From an uncultured Pelagibacteraceae bacterium (GTDB lineage Bacteria > Pseudomonadota > Alphaproteobacteria > Pelagibacterales > Pelagibacteraceae), in NCBI GenBank assembly GCA_902598125.1, contig CACKAJ010000001.1:124001-188000 (forward strand): 64,000 nucleotides of DNA. Reading direction: 5' to 3'. The notes under the pieces were generated by a model, which made no database searches, was not told the DNA's origin, and saw only the letters and a list, made by a program, of their open reading frames with translations. This document shows, one piece after another, positions 19,752 through 29,551 of the stretch; positions within the stretch are counted from its first letter, which is position 1; each line of letters starts with the position of its first letter. A program made the translations under genes and the position numbers.

Positions 19752-20308
19752 AAAAAAAAACTTGTATTTTTATTTCTGGACAAGGATCAAACTTAAAAAA
19801 TCTTATTTTACATTCGAGAGAAAATAATTTCCCTATAAAGATCAGTTTGGTAATATGTAATAAAAAAAATGCTAACGGTATTATATACGCAAAGAAGTAT
19901 AAAATACCTTATGTAATAATAAATACAAAAAAATTAAATTATGAGGCTAAAGTTTTAAAGACTTTAAAAAAGTATAAAATATCTTTTATTTGTTTAGCTG
20001 GTTATATGAAAATTTTATCTAATAATTTAATTAAAAATTATCGAGGAAGAATAATTAATATTCACCCATCGTTGCTTCCTAAATTTAAAGGCTTAAATAC
20101 TTTTAGTAGAATGCTCAAAAATAAAGAAATTAAGGCAGGTTGTACCGTGCATTATGTAAACGAAAAATTAGATGGAGGTAACACTATTCATAAAAAATTA
20201 TTCTTTATTAAAAATAAGGATAATGAAAAAATTTTAAGGAAAAAAACTCAAAAATTAGAATATAGAGCATTCCCCGAGGCAATTATCAAAATTTTTAGAA
20301 ATATTTAA
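19745..20308 (+). CDS. purN: phosphoribosylglycinamide formyltransferase
   Basis: Third step of purine synthesis, transferring formyl from 10-formyl-THF to GAR. The 187 residues include the N-terminal FISGQGSNLKNLI, the folate and catalytic loop INIHPSLLPKFKG (about 98) with the catalytic Asn and His, and the aspartate in HYVNEKLDGGNTIH. Length is slightly short of E. coli (212). It ends in a TTAA shared with the ndk stop on the opposite strand. Confidence 0.95.
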   Translation: MVKKKTCIFISGQGSNLKNLILHSRENNFPIKISLVICNKKNANGIIYAKKYKIPYVIINTKKLNYEAKVLKTLKKYKISFICLAGYMKILSNNLIKNYRGRIINIHPSLLPKFKGLNTFSRMLKNKEIKAGCTVHYVNEKLDGGNTIHKKLFFIKNKDNEKILRKKTQKLEYRAFPEAIIKIFRNI

Positions 20309-20715
20309 TTTTTAAAAAAAAATTCTATCTCTTTTTTTGCATTATCAATAGAATCGGACCCATGTACGGAGTTTTTATCAATTGAAATACCATAAAGTTT
20401 TCTTATCGTGTTTTTTTCCGCATTTTTGGGGTCAGTCGCTCCCATAATTTTTCTATAAGATGCAACAGCATTTTCACCCTCTAGTATCATAACTACTATT
20501 GGTCCAGAAGATAAATAGGAGCACAAATCATTATAGAATGGTTTCGACTGATGAACTTTATAAAACTCAGCAGCTTCATCTTTATTTAAGTGAATTTTTT
20601 TATTGTCTATAATCTTAAAATTTTTTTTTATTAAAAAAGATTTAATTTCATCTGCCAAGTTTCTTTCTACTGCGTCTGGTTTAATTATTGAAAGAGTTTG
20701 CTGTATATTACTCAT
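20305..20715 (-). CDS. ndk: nucleoside diphosphate kinase
   Basis: Balances NDP and NTP pools by ping-pong phosphotransfer. The 136 residues are typical. The N-terminal QQTLSIIKPDAVERN and the active-site histidine in SVHGSDSIDNAKKEIEFFF are present, with the nucleotide-binding Arg in RKIMGATDPKNAEKNTIRK. The start overlaps pepA by 8 nt, so the two form a minus-strand pair. Confidence 0.97.
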   Translation of the reverse strand: MSNIQQTLSIIKPDAVERNLADEIKSFLIKKNFKIIDNKKIHLNKDEAAEFYKVHQSKPFYNDLCSYLSSGPIVVMILEGENAVASYRKIMGATDPKNAEKNTIRKLYGISIDKNSVHGSDSIDNAKKEIEFFFKN

Positions 20716-22165
20716 AGTTATCTTCTATTAATTTGTTTAATAATCTGACTCCAAAGCCAGTTGCACCTCCAGAATTTAATGCACCACCATATTTTGAAAA
20801 AGCCATTCCAGCAATGTCTAAATGGGCCCATGGTGTTTTATTTAAAATGAATCTCTGTAAAAATTGTGCAGCAGTGGTTGAACCTGCTCCACCTACATAA
20901 TTAATATTTTGCATATCAGCGTTTTTTGAATTCATTAATTTGTCATAATTTTTATGAAGCGGCATTCTCCATACTTTCTCCTCAACATTTTCACCTGCCG
21001 TAAAAATTTGATTAGATAATTTATCATCATTTGAAAAGAGTCCAGCGTATTCTGATCCTAAACAAACTATGATAGCCCCTGTTAAGGTTGCTAAGTCCAC
21101 TATAAATTTTGGTTTAAATTTTTCTTCAGTATATGTGAGGGCATCTGCTAATACTAATCGACCTTCAGCGTCCGTATTTAGTACCTCAATAGTTTTACCA
21201 CTATAAGATTTTACAATATCTCCAGGTCTTTGTGCGTTTCCACTCACCATATTTTCTACTAAACCTACTACACCAACGGCATTTATTTTTGCTTTTCTAA
21301 TTGCCAAATTTTTCATCAAACCAACAACTGTTGCTGAGCCCGCCATGTCGTAAGTCATATCTTCCATAAATTTTGCTGGCTTTAGTGAATATCCACCAGT
21401 ATCAAAGCAAACTCCCTTTCCAACAAAAGCTAAAGGTTTAGAATTGTTTTTTGCTCCATTCCACTCTAAAGTCACAAGATAGGATCCTCTAATGCTTCCT
21501 TGGCCAACACCTAAAAGAGCATTCATACCAAGTTTTTTTAATTTTTTATTATCATATATATTTACTTTTAAACCATCTTTTTTCAGTGAAACTAATCTTC
21601 TAGCATATTCATCAGGATGTAATATATTTCCTGGTTCAGAAACTAAGTCTCTCGCATAAAAAGTGCCAGCCTCTAAAGCTTTAAATTTTAATTGAATTTG
21701 ATTGGAGGGTTTATTTTTTTTACCTACTACATTAATTGAAATGACCCTATCATTTTTTTTTGTCTTATACTTTTTAAACTGGTAAGATTTTAATTTTATA
21801 CCATGTAAAAAATATCCTAAAAAATTTACTTGTTCACTCTTTACAGTATCGCTTAGAACAGAATATTCACAATTTTTTCCATTATTTACTTTTACATAAA
21901 ATTCTGCGCCTAAATTTTCAATATCAAAAGTCTTAAGTTTTTTCTTAATTGATATTAAGATTATTTTCTTTTTGGAATTAAGCTCATAGACAAATAATTT
22001 TTTTTTTAAATCAGAAGTTTTTAACAAATCTTGAATATATAAATATTCTGAGGTAGAGAGGTAATTCTTCAATTTACCTAAGCTAAATTTATCGTCTGTA
22101 AATAAAACTAAATTTTCATCAGCTCTACTACTTTTTTGATTGGAGTATTTAATAATAATAGACAT
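20708..22165 (-). CDS. pepA: leucyl aminopeptidase (M17)
   Basis: Cytosolic di-zinc aminopeptidase involved in peptide turnover; some homologues also bind DNA in recombination. The 485 residues split into a variable N-terminal domain and a conserved C-terminal catalytic domain. GKGVCFDTGGYSLKPA (about 248) holds metal-binding Lys and Asp, and NTDAEGRLVLADAL (about 331) holds Asp, Glu and Arg. The C-terminal block WAHLDIAGMAFS is also typical. Upstream lies a 132-bp gap shared with lptF. Confidence 0.95.
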   Translation of the reverse strand: MSIIIKYSNQKSSRADENLVLFTDDKFSLGKLKNYLSTSEYLYIQDLLKTSDLKKKLFVYELNSKKKIILISIKKKLKTFDIENLGAEFYVKVNNGKNCEYSVLSDTVKSEQVNFLGYFLHGIKLKSYQFKKYKTKKNDRVISINVVGKKNKPSNQIQLKFKALEAGTFYARDLVSEPGNILHPDEYARRLVSLKKDGLKVNIYDNKKLKKLGMNALLGVGQGSIRGSYLVTLEWNGAKNNSKPLAFVGKGVCFDTGGYSLKPAKFMEDMTYDMAGSATVVGLMKNLAIRKAKINAVGVVGLVENMVSGNAQRPGDIVKSYSGKTIEVLNTDAEGRLVLADALTYTEEKFKPKFIVDLATLTGAIIVCLGSEYAGLFSNDDKLSNQIFTAGENVEEKVWRMPLHKNYDKLMNSKNADMQNINYVGGAGSTTAAQFLQRFILNKTPWAHLDIAGMAFSKYGGALNSGGATGFGVRLLNKLIEDNYE

Positions 22166-22297
22166 AAATATTAATTAAAAATAACTAGAAAGGAGTGATA
22201 TAAGCTCAAATATCCTCATTTTCAATGGAAAATTCATCATAATTAAACCATTAGTTGAAATTAATTTTCGGTTGCTTTATTTATATACAATAATTTC

Positions 22298-23422
22298 ATG
22301 CTTCAAAACAAAATTTATCAAAATTTTTTTTTAGAAATTTTTAGAACGTTTTTTACCATAGTATTTGGTTTATCTATCATTTCTCTGACCGTAAGAGCAG
22401 TTAATTTTCTAGATTTGATAGTTGATAGTGGATATCCAGTATTAACATATTTTAAATATTCATTTTTAAATCTTTTTGGCCTTGCTCCAAAATTTATTCC
22501 ATTAGCTTTTCTTTTATCGGTAATAATTTTTATTTTAAAACATATTAATAACAGAGAACTTGATGTTTTATGGGTCTCTGGAGTAAAAAAAATACAAATT
22601 GTTAATTTATTTTTTTTAGCATCAATAATTATTGTTTTTTTATATCTTTTATTTTCAATATTTCTAACACCGTATGCTTTAAACAAATCTAGACAATTAT
22701 TAAGTAACGATAACCTCAATTCATTTCTGCCGACAATTAGATCAAAACAATTTAGCGATTCATTTAAAGGATTTACTTATATAGTTGAAAAAAAATTTAA
22801 TAATGAGGTTAAAAATATTTTTTTACACGATAAAGGAAGTAACCTAAAAAATTTATCATCTTCTGATGTTAACGTATCTGATGTTACAATAATTGCTAAA
22901 GAGGGAGTTGTTCAGGATAGAGAAATGTATCTTATAGATGGACAAATAATTTCATCAAAAAAAAATAATGAAGAAAACGAATTATTAGAATTTAAACAAT
23001 TAAATATTGATCTTGGAAATTTTGTTACAGCAACTGTCAAGCAACCAAAATTACAAGAAACATCAACCATAAAACTTTTAAGTTGTTTTTTTCGAGCAGA
23101 TAAAAAATTATCTATTTGTAAAAATGAAGCAAAAAAAGAAATTTTGCCAATTCTTATTAGAAGAATGGTGTTGCCATTTTATATTCCTGTAATTGCATTG
23201 ATTTGTTCTTTATTGCTTTTAAAAAATCAAAAAAAATTTTCTAAAAAAATTTCAGTATTTTTTTTAAGTTTTATAATTTTGATTCTCACAGAGTTAATAA
23301 TAAGATATACAGGTCTTAATTCGTTCCTAAGAATAGGTTATATAATTAGTCCTTTTATTTTACTGACTTTATTTTATTCATTTCTAATATATAAATTCAA
23401 CACAGAAACAAAAATATCATGA
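22298..23422 (+). CDS. lptF: LPS export ABC transporter permease LptF
   Basis: Inner-membrane permease that, with LptG and the LptB ATPase, extracts lipopolysaccharide toward the outer membrane. The 374-residue protein has three N-terminal and three C-terminal transmembrane helices around a periplasmic beta domain (about 130-270). It belongs to the YjgP/YjgQ family; the first block FLEIFRTFFTIVFGLSII and RELDVLWVSGVKK are typical. It overlaps lptG by ATGA and begins a six-gene operon. lptB is not in this window. Confidence 0.9.
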   Translation: MLQNKIYQNFFLEIFRTFFTIVFGLSIISLTVRAVNFLDLIVDSGYPVLTYFKYSFLNLFGLAPKFIPLAFLLSVIIFILKHINNRELDVLWVSGVKKIQIVNLFFLASIIIVFLYLLFSIFLTPYALNKSRQLLSNDNLNSFLPTIRSKQFSDSFKGFTYIVEKKFNNEVKNIFLHDKGSNLKNLSSSDVNVSDVTIIAKEGVVQDREMYLIDGQIISSKKNNEENELLEFKQLNIDLGNFVTATVKQPKLQETSTIKLLSCFFRADKKLSICKNEAKKEILPILIRRMVLPFYIPVIALICSLLLLKNQKKFSKKISVFFLSFIILILTELIIRYTGLNSFLRIGYIISPFILLTLFYSFLIYKFNTETKIS

Positions 23423-24507
23423 ATAATATTATGCTTAAATATCTTCTCTCAAATTTTTTTAAATCATTTTTTATTGTCGTTTTGATAATTTTTTGTTTTG
23501 GGGTAATTCTAAATCTATTTGAAGAAATAGAGTTTTTTAAAAATATGAATGTCACAATTTTTCAACCTTTAATTTTAACAACATTGTTTGTGCCTAGTTT
23601 AGTTCTTAAACTTCTTCCTTTCATTATTTTTATTTCAAGTATGTGGTTTATGATGAAAATAAGAAATAATAATGACTTGCTTATTTTGAAAATATACGGG
23701 TTTTCAAATATAAAAATTTTTTTTATTCTTGCCGTTACTTCTTTTTTACTAGGATGTTTCGTTTTAGCAATTATAAGTCCTATCACTTCATCAATGGTCA
23801 AATACTATGAAATTACAAAATCTCAACATGCTAGAGATATTGATCATTTAGTAAGTTTTAATAAAAACGGCCTTTGGATAAAAGAACCAATTAGTAAAGG
23901 TGATCGTATAATTTCAGCAGATAATATTAAAGGAACAGAACTCAAAGATGCAATTATATTTGAATTTAACAATGATTATAAGTTAGAAAAAAAAATTTTT
24001 TCAAAAAATATAGATATATCAGCTAAGACATGGGTTTTAAAAGATGTAATTATCTTTAAATCAACTAAAGGTGTTTTTGAAAAAAAACAATTTGACACGC
24101 TTGAAATTGACTCTATCTATGATTTTGAAAAAATCACAAGTTTGTTTAGCAATTCCGACACTATCTCTTTTTTGGACCTAATTATAAATTATAAAAGTTT
24201 ATTAAATAATGGTTACAGTCAAGAATTTTTAGATCAAAGTTTTCATTCAATGTTATCTTTGCCATTTTTTTTATTTTTGATGACAGCTTTAGCTGCAATA
24301 TTAACCATGCACACAAGCAAAAAATCAGAAAATTTTAAATTGATTATACTGGGTTTAATTATTAGCGTATTAATTTATTATCTAAAAGATTTATCAGTTG
24401 CTCTAGGAAAAACAGATAGGATTCCTCTCATTTTGTCCGTTTGGGCTCCTGTTCTAGCTTTAAGTTTTTTTACATTCATCGGAGTACTTCAAATAAATGA
24501 AAAGTAA
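23419..24507 (+). CDS. lptG: LPS export ABC transporter permease LptG
   Basis: Partner permease of LptF in the LPS transport bridge. The 362 residues show the same layout, with three plus three membrane helices and a periplasmic jelly-roll (about 125-265). Family stretches are LKYLLSNFFKSFFIVVLII, LPFIIFISSMWFMMKI and NNNDLLILKIYGFSN. Assignment of F versus G rests on order and on resemblance to YjgQ. It overlaps lptD by 11 nt. Confidence 0.88.
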   Translation: MNNIMLKYLLSNFFKSFFIVVLIIFCFGVILNLFEEIEFFKNMNVTIFQPLILTTLFVPSLVLKLLPFIIFISSMWFMMKIRNNNDLLILKIYGFSNIKIFFILAVTSFLLGCFVLAIISPITSSMVKYYEITKSQHARDIDHLVSFNKNGLWIKEPISKGDRIISADNIKGTELKDAIIFEFNNDYKLEKKIFSKNIDISAKTWVLKDVIIFKSTKGVFEKKQFDTLEIDSIYDFEKITSLFSNSDTISFLDLIINYKSLLNNGYSQEFLDQSFHSMLSLPFFLFLMTALAAILTMHTSKKSENFKLIILGLIISVLIYYLKDLSVALGKTDRIPLILSVWAPVLALSFFTFIGVLQINEK

Positions 24508-26893
24508 AATTTTAATATTATTTTATATATTTTTCTTTTCAGTAAATGCGCTTGCTGAAAATTTATTAATCCAAGCAAAAAATATTAAGTTAGAAAAAGA
24601 TGGTATGACTTCAGTTTTTGAGGATGAAGTCAAAGTGCAAACCAAAAATAAAATTATCACTAGTGATTATGTAAAATATAATAAAAATTCAGGATATCTC
24701 TTAATTAAAGGCAACATAATAGCAATAGATAAAAATAATAATATAATAAACGCAGAGTTTGCTGAGTATTATGAAAAAGAAGAAACTTTTAAAACCAAGG
24801 GAGTAACGAGAGTCACAACTTCAGAAAAATATATTTTAGATGGTAGCAATATTTTAATCAATAATAAAAGTAAAATTATCAAGTCAAATGATCCATCTTC
24901 TTTAAAAGATTTAGATGGAAATAAAATTTTTCTAGATACATTTGAGTATCAGATAGAAAAAAATATTTTCAAATCTGTAGGAAATGTAAAAATAATTGAT
25001 AATAAAAAAAATAATTTTGAATTTTCTCAAATTTATATTGATACAAAAAAGAATGAAATACTTGGAGCAGATATTAAAGCATTTATGAATGATGAAAATT
25101 TTAAAATATCTAAAAAAAATAAACCTCGAATATTTGCAAACAATTTAACTTCAAATAAAGAAAAAAATATTTTTGTAAAAAGTATTTTTACTTTATGTGA
25201 TTACAGAGAAAATGATAAGTGCCCTCCTTGGTCAATTCAATCGTCAAAAATGCTTCATGATAATAAAAAGAAAACGATATATTATGATAATGCAGTAATT
25301 AAGGTTTATGATATTCCAATTATGTTTATTCCAAGACTTTCTCATCCAGATCCAACAGTAGACAGAAGATCAGGATTTCTACCCCCATCAATTTCTGACA
25401 CTAAAAATTTAGGAGAAAGTATTTCTGTGCCCTACTTTTTTGATATTGCTAAAAATAAAAACTTTACATTAACCAGTCGCTTATATGCTTCAGAAAATCC
25501 CTTATTTTTAGGTGAATATCATCAAGCTCTAAAAGACTCATTCTTAATGGCTGATTTTGGTTACACGCCAGGTTACAAAAAAACTAGTGTTACAAAAAAA
25601 AAGGGAGAGAAGTCACATTTGTTTACAAAATTTGTTAAAAATTTTAAAGGAAAAAATAATTCTGATAATAATTTAAGTATATCTATCCAAGATACCTCGA
25701 ATGATAAATATCTGAAGTTATATAAAATAAAATCAAATTTAGTTGACTTTAACAATGATATTTTAGAAAGTTCATTAAATTTTACTCATCAAAATGAAGA
25801 TATATTTTTTGGTTTAAATGCAAGTATTTATGAAACAACCAAAGATAATTATGAGGATAAATATGAATTTGTAATTCCTGAATTAACGTTTGATAAAAAT
25901 TTATTTAATGATGAAAAAATCGGTAGTTTAGAACTTCAATCAAATTTTAAAATACGTAATTATGAAACAAACAAATTAGAAAATTTTTTAATTAATGATT
26001 TGAACTGGGAATCAAGAGATATAAATTTATTCTCCGGAATTAATACTAAATTTTTAGGAAATTTAAAAAATATAAACTATGAAGCTAAAAATAATTCAGA
26101 ATTTAAAGAAGACACAACAAGTGAATTATTTGGAGCATTAGGAATATTATCTGATATCAATCTCAAAAAAGTCAATAAAAATGTTGAACACTACTTAAAA
26201 CCAAAACTATTGCTCAGATTCGCTCCGGGTAGTATGAGACAACAATCAAGTGGAAGTAAGCTTAATTCAATATCTGCTTTTAATTTAAATAGAATTGATG
26301 ATATTAGAAATTACGAAACTGGAATAAGTGCTGCTATAGGCTTTGATTATGAAATCAGAAAAAATAGAAATGATTTTGAATTATCAGTAGCGCAAGTAAT
26401 CAATGAGAAAGAGAATAAAAAAATGGCTGATAAAACAAGTATGAATGAAAAACTTTCTGATTTAGTCGGTTCTGCAAAATATAAGCTTAATAATAATTTT
26501 GATATTAATTATGACTTTTCAATAGATCAAAATTACAAAGATTTAAATTATAGTGAAATAAGCACATCTATGACTTATAATTCATTAAACATCAATTTTG
26601 GTTATTTGGAAGAGGATAAACACATTGGAAATCAAAATTACTTAAAAACAAAAATTGACCTTAAAAATAAAGATAGTGGTTTATTTTCATTTGAAACAAA
26701 ACGTAATTTAATTACAAATTCATCAGAGTTTTATAATTTGAGTTATGAATATTTAAATGACTGTTTAAGAGCAGGCCTAGTTTACAGAAGAGAATTTTAT
26801 AACGACTCGGAGTTAGAGCCTGAAAACTCTCTAATGTTTAAAATTACTCTTGTTCCTTTTGGAAATTTAGATTCTCCTACATTTAGTAAATGA
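24497..26893 (+). CDS. lptD: LPS assembly outer-membrane protein LptD
   Basis: Outer-membrane translocon inserting LPS on the cell surface. The 798 residues comprise a signal peptide ending near SVNALAEN, an OstA/LptA-like jelly roll (about 20-200) and a long beta barrel. A cysteine pair at FTLCDYRENDKCPPWSIQ (about 234) and one near the C-terminus (LNDCLRAGL, about 755) are candidates for the disulfides that tie jelly roll and barrel. HPDPTVDRRSGFLPPSIS is a typical family block. surA, its chaperone, follows directly. Confidence 0.93.
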   Translation: MKSKILILFYIFFFSVNALAENLLIQAKNIKLEKDGMTSVFEDEVKVQTKNKIITSDYVKYNKNSGYLLIKGNIIAIDKNNNIINAEFAEYYEKEETFKTKGVTRVTTSEKYILDGSNILINNKSKIIKSNDPSSLKDLDGNKIFLDTFEYQIEKNIFKSVGNVKIIDNKKNNFEFSQIYIDTKKNEILGADIKAFMNDENFKISKKNKPRIFANNLTSNKEKNIFVKSIFTLCDYRENDKCPPWSIQSSKMLHDNKKKTIYYDNAVIKVYDIPIMFIPRLSHPDPTVDRRSGFLPPSISDTKNLGESISVPYFFDIAKNKNFTLTSRLYASENPLFLGEYHQALKDSFLMADFGYTPGYKKTSVTKKKGEKSHLFTKFVKNFKGKNNSDNNLSISIQDTSNDKYLKLYKIKSNLVDFNNDILESSLNFTHQNEDIFFGLNASIYETTKDNYEDKYEFVIPELTFDKNLFNDEKIGSLELQSNFKIRNYETNKLENFLINDLNWESRDINLFSGINTKFLGNLKNINYEAKNNSEFKEDTTSELFGALGILSDINLKKVNKNVEHYLKPKLLLRFAPGSMRQQSSGSKLNSISAFNLNRIDDIRNYETGISAAIGFDYEIRKNRNDFELSVAQVINEKENKKMADKTSMNEKLSDLVGSAKYKLNNNFDINYDFSIDQNYKDLNYSEISTSMTYNSLNINFGYLEEDKHIGNQNYLKTKIDLKNKDSGLFSFETKRNLITNSSEFYNLSYEYLNDCLRAGLVYRREFYNDSELEPENSLMFKITLVPFGNLDSPTFSK

Positions 26894-27813
26894 TAAAAAA
26901 GTTTATAAATATTGTTATATTTTTTTTTAGCATTCAATCCACGGAGCTTATAGCAAAAATTGAAAATAAAATAGTTTTAAAAGTTGAAAATGAAATAATA
27001 ACAAATTTTGAAATCAAAAATAAGATTTTAAGTCTACTAATGATCTCTGGTCAAGATATTACTCAAGATAATATCAATAAATATAAAAAAGAAGTTTTAA
27101 ACTTATTAATTGATAATAAACTAAAAAAAATTGAAGTATCGAAATATAATATAAAAAAAAATGAAAACAAAGTTAATGCTTATTTAAAAACAGTTACTTC
27201 TGATCCATCTGTTTTAAAAAAACAATTTTCAGAAAATAATTTAGATTTTCAACTATATTTAGATGAAATAACAATAGAATTTATGTGGCAAGATTTAATA
27301 TATAAATTATATTCAAAAAAAATTGATATCAGTAAAAATACTATTGAAAACGAAATAACCGAGTATGTAAATAATACATCCTCAATAGAAGAATTCAGAA
27401 TTTCAGAATTTGAAATATTATTTGAAAACAAAGAAGAATTAGAAAAAAAAATTTTTGAGATAAAAAATGAAATTAAAGAAATTGGTTTTGAAGAAATAGC
27501 TTTAAAATATAATAATGATTTTAGTAGCCCTGCTGATAGTGATTTGGGTTGGATTAACTCTAAATCTTTGGCTCCTGAAATAAATAAAGTTTTAAACGAA
27601 GTACAAATTGGTGAGATCACTGAACCTGTTATTAAACAAAATAGTGTAATTTTTCTAAAATTAACTGATAAAAGAACATCAAAAAAAGAAAACATAGATA
27701 TGGATAAATTAAAAAAAAGTTTTATTAATAAAAAGAAAAATGAACAATTCGATCTTTACTCTAAGAGTCATTTATCAAAATTAAGAAATAATAGTTTAAT
27801 TGAGTATAAATGA
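26890..27813 (+). CDS. surA: SurA-like periplasmic chaperone / peptidyl-prolyl isomerase
   Basis: Periplasmic chaperone for outer-membrane proteins such as LptD. The 307 residues have a signal sequence (1-22), an N-terminal chaperone helix region with NEIITNFEIKNKILSLL, and one parvulin-like domain at about 170-260 (EFRISEFEILF, FSSPADSDLGWINSKSLAPE, ITEPVIKQNSVIFLKL). E. coli SurA has two parvulin domains, so this is a reduced version. It overlaps lptD and pdxA by 4 nt each. Confidence 0.88.
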   Translation: MIKKFINIVIFFFSIQSTELIAKIENKIVLKVENEIITNFEIKNKILSLLMISGQDITQDNINKYKKEVLNLLIDNKLKKIEVSKYNIKKNENKVNAYLKTVTSDPSVLKKQFSENNLDFQLYLDEITIEFMWQDLIYKLYSKKIDISKNTIENEITEYVNNTSSIEEFRISEFEILFENKEELEKKIFEIKNEIKEIGFEEIALKYNNDFSSPADSDLGWINSKSLAPEINKVLNEVQIGEITEPVIKQNSVIFLKLTDKRTSKKENIDMDKLKKSFINKKKNEQFDLYSKSHLSKLRNNSLIEYK

Positions 27814-28772
27814 AAAAAATTTTATTATTAAGTGGTGATCCAAACAGTATTAACTCTGAGTTAATTTTCAAAACTTGGAAAAAATTAAATCATTCAGTCA
27901 GAAAAAAAATTTACTTAATCTCTAGTTATGATTTAATTAAAGCTCAATTTAAAAAACTTAAGTACCCACTTAAAATTATAAAAGTAAAAAATTTAAGTGA
28001 AAATGTGAAAGGAAATTATCTTAAAATTATTAATTTAGATATCAAATTTAAAAAACCGTTTAAAATTTCTGAAAAGGATAGATCTAAATTTATTTTAAAT
28101 TGTTTGAATACTGCGCATGAATTAGCACTTAATGAAGAAGTAGCTGGAGTAATAAATTGTGCTATTGATAAAAGGCTTTTAAAAAAAGAGAAAACAGGAG
28201 TCACAGAATATTTAGCTTCAAAGTGTAAAGTTAAAAGTGATAAAGAAGTAATGTTAATAAGAAATAAGAGTTTATCTGTCGTACCAATTACTACTCACAT
28301 TGATGTAAAAGAAATTTCAAGAAAAATAAATAAAAAAAAAATAGTAAATAAGATTATGACAATTAATACTTGGTTTAAAAATAATAATAAAAAAAAACCC
28401 AAAATTGGTATTTTAGGATTAAATCCTCATAATGCAGAGTTAAGAAAAAAATCCGAAGAAAACAAAATTATTATTCCAGCAATAAAAAAACTTACAGCTT
28501 TGAAGTTAAATATTAAGGGACCACTAGTTTCAGATACATTGTTTATAAATGATTACAAAAAATTTGATGTTATAGTTGGGATGTTCCATGACCAAGTTCT
28601 CTCTCCCTTTAAGGCGATATATAAATTTAATGCGATTAACATTACCTTAGGACTTAAATATTTAAGAGTATCGCCAGATCACGGAACTGCTGTAAACCTT
28701 ATAGGTAAAAATAAAGCAAATACTAAAAGTTTAATTGAGTGTATAAATTTTTTAAGCAAATTTAAAAAATGA
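27810..28772 (+). CDS. pdxA: 4-hydroxythreonine-4-phosphate dehydrogenase
   Basis: Pyridoxal-phosphate synthesis (DXP-dependent route). The 320 residues include conserved metal and substrate-binding histidines in PITTHIDVKEIS (about 153), GMFHDQVLSPFKAI (about 257) and RVSPDHGTAVNLIGKNKAN (about 287). GILGLNPHNAE is the central block. The lptD-surA-pdxA-rsmA order is a widely conserved proteobacterial gene string. It overlaps both neighbours by ATGA. Confidence 0.95.
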   Translation: MKKILLLSGDPNSINSELIFKTWKKLNHSVRKKIYLISSYDLIKAQFKKLKYPLKIIKVKNLSENVKGNYLKIINLDIKFKKPFKISEKDRSKFILNCLNTAHELALNEEVAGVINCAIDKRLLKKEKTGVTEYLASKCKVKSDKEVMLIRNKSLSVVPITTHIDVKEISRKINKKKIVNKIMTINTWFKNNNKKKPKIGILGLNPHNAELRKKSEENKIIIPAIKKLTALKLNIKGPLVSDTLFINDYKKFDVIVGMFHDQVLSPFKAIYKFNAINITLGLKYLRVSPDHGTAVNLIGKNKANTKSLIECINFLSKFKK

Positions 28773-29551
28773 ATTATGCAAAAAAATCTCTTGGCCAAAA
28801 TTTCTTAACAGATAAAAATATAATTAGAAAAATTGTTAACTTAACAGATATTAAAAATAAAAATATTATTGAAATTGGACCCGGTAAAGGGGCTTTAACA
28901 AAAGAAATATTAGCTAAAAAACCTAAATCTTTAATATTAATAGAAAAAGATACAAAGTTAGCGTTTAATTTAAGAAAAAAATATTTAGATAATAAACTGG
29001 TCAAAATCTATAATGAAGATATTCTTAAATTTGAATTAGAAAAAAAAGCGAAAACAATCAATAAAATTTTTGGAAATTTACCATATAATATCTCATCTCA
29101 AATTTTGGTAAAAATATTAAAATTTAAAAAATGGCCACCAAATTTTGATGATTTAATATTTATGTTTCAAAAAGAGTTAGCTGAAAGAATTATAAGTAGG
29201 TTTCCCTCAAAAAAATATGGAAGACTCTCAATTTTATCCGGTTTTAGATTAAAAATAATTAACAAATTTTTTATTTCACCTAATTGTTTTTCCCCTAAAC
29301 CAAAAGTTAACTCAATGATTATTCATTTTCAATCAAGAAAAAATAGTCAATATAATATTAAAAATATTAACAGTTTAGAAAAAATAACTAATATTCTTTT
29401 TTCAAATAAAAGAAAGATGATTAATAAAAATATTAAAAAAATTCTTACTCAAGAAAAGATAAAAATTTTAAATTTAAAAACAAATTTAAGACCTACTGAT
29501 TTAAGTCCTGAAACTTATTATAAGATTACGGAGTTTTTTGAAAAAAATTAA
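28769..29551 (+). CDS. rsmA: 16S rRNA dimethyladenosine transferase
   Basis: RsmA (KsgA) dimethylates two adjacent adenosines near the 3' end of 16S rRNA during small-subunit assembly. The 260 residues begin AKKSLGQNFLTD. The SAM-binding motif is IIEIGPGKGALTKEIL (about 34) and the catalytic motif is FGNLPYNISSQIL (about 107). It is the last gene of the lptF operon. Its 3' end overlaps the convergent gmk by 26 nt, the longest such overlap in the window. Confidence 0.97.
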   Translation: MNYAKKSLGQNFLTDKNIIRKIVNLTDIKNKNIIEIGPGKGALTKEILAKKPKSLILIEKDTKLAFNLRKKYLDNKLVKIYNEDILKFELEKKAKTINKIFGNLPYNISSQILVKILKFKKWPPNFDDLIFMFQKELAERIISRFPSKKYGRLSILSGFRLKIINKFFISPNCFSPKPKVNSMIIHFQSRKNSQYNIKNINSLEKITNILFSNKRKMINKNIKKILTQEKIKILNLKTNLRPTDLSPETYYKITEFFEKN

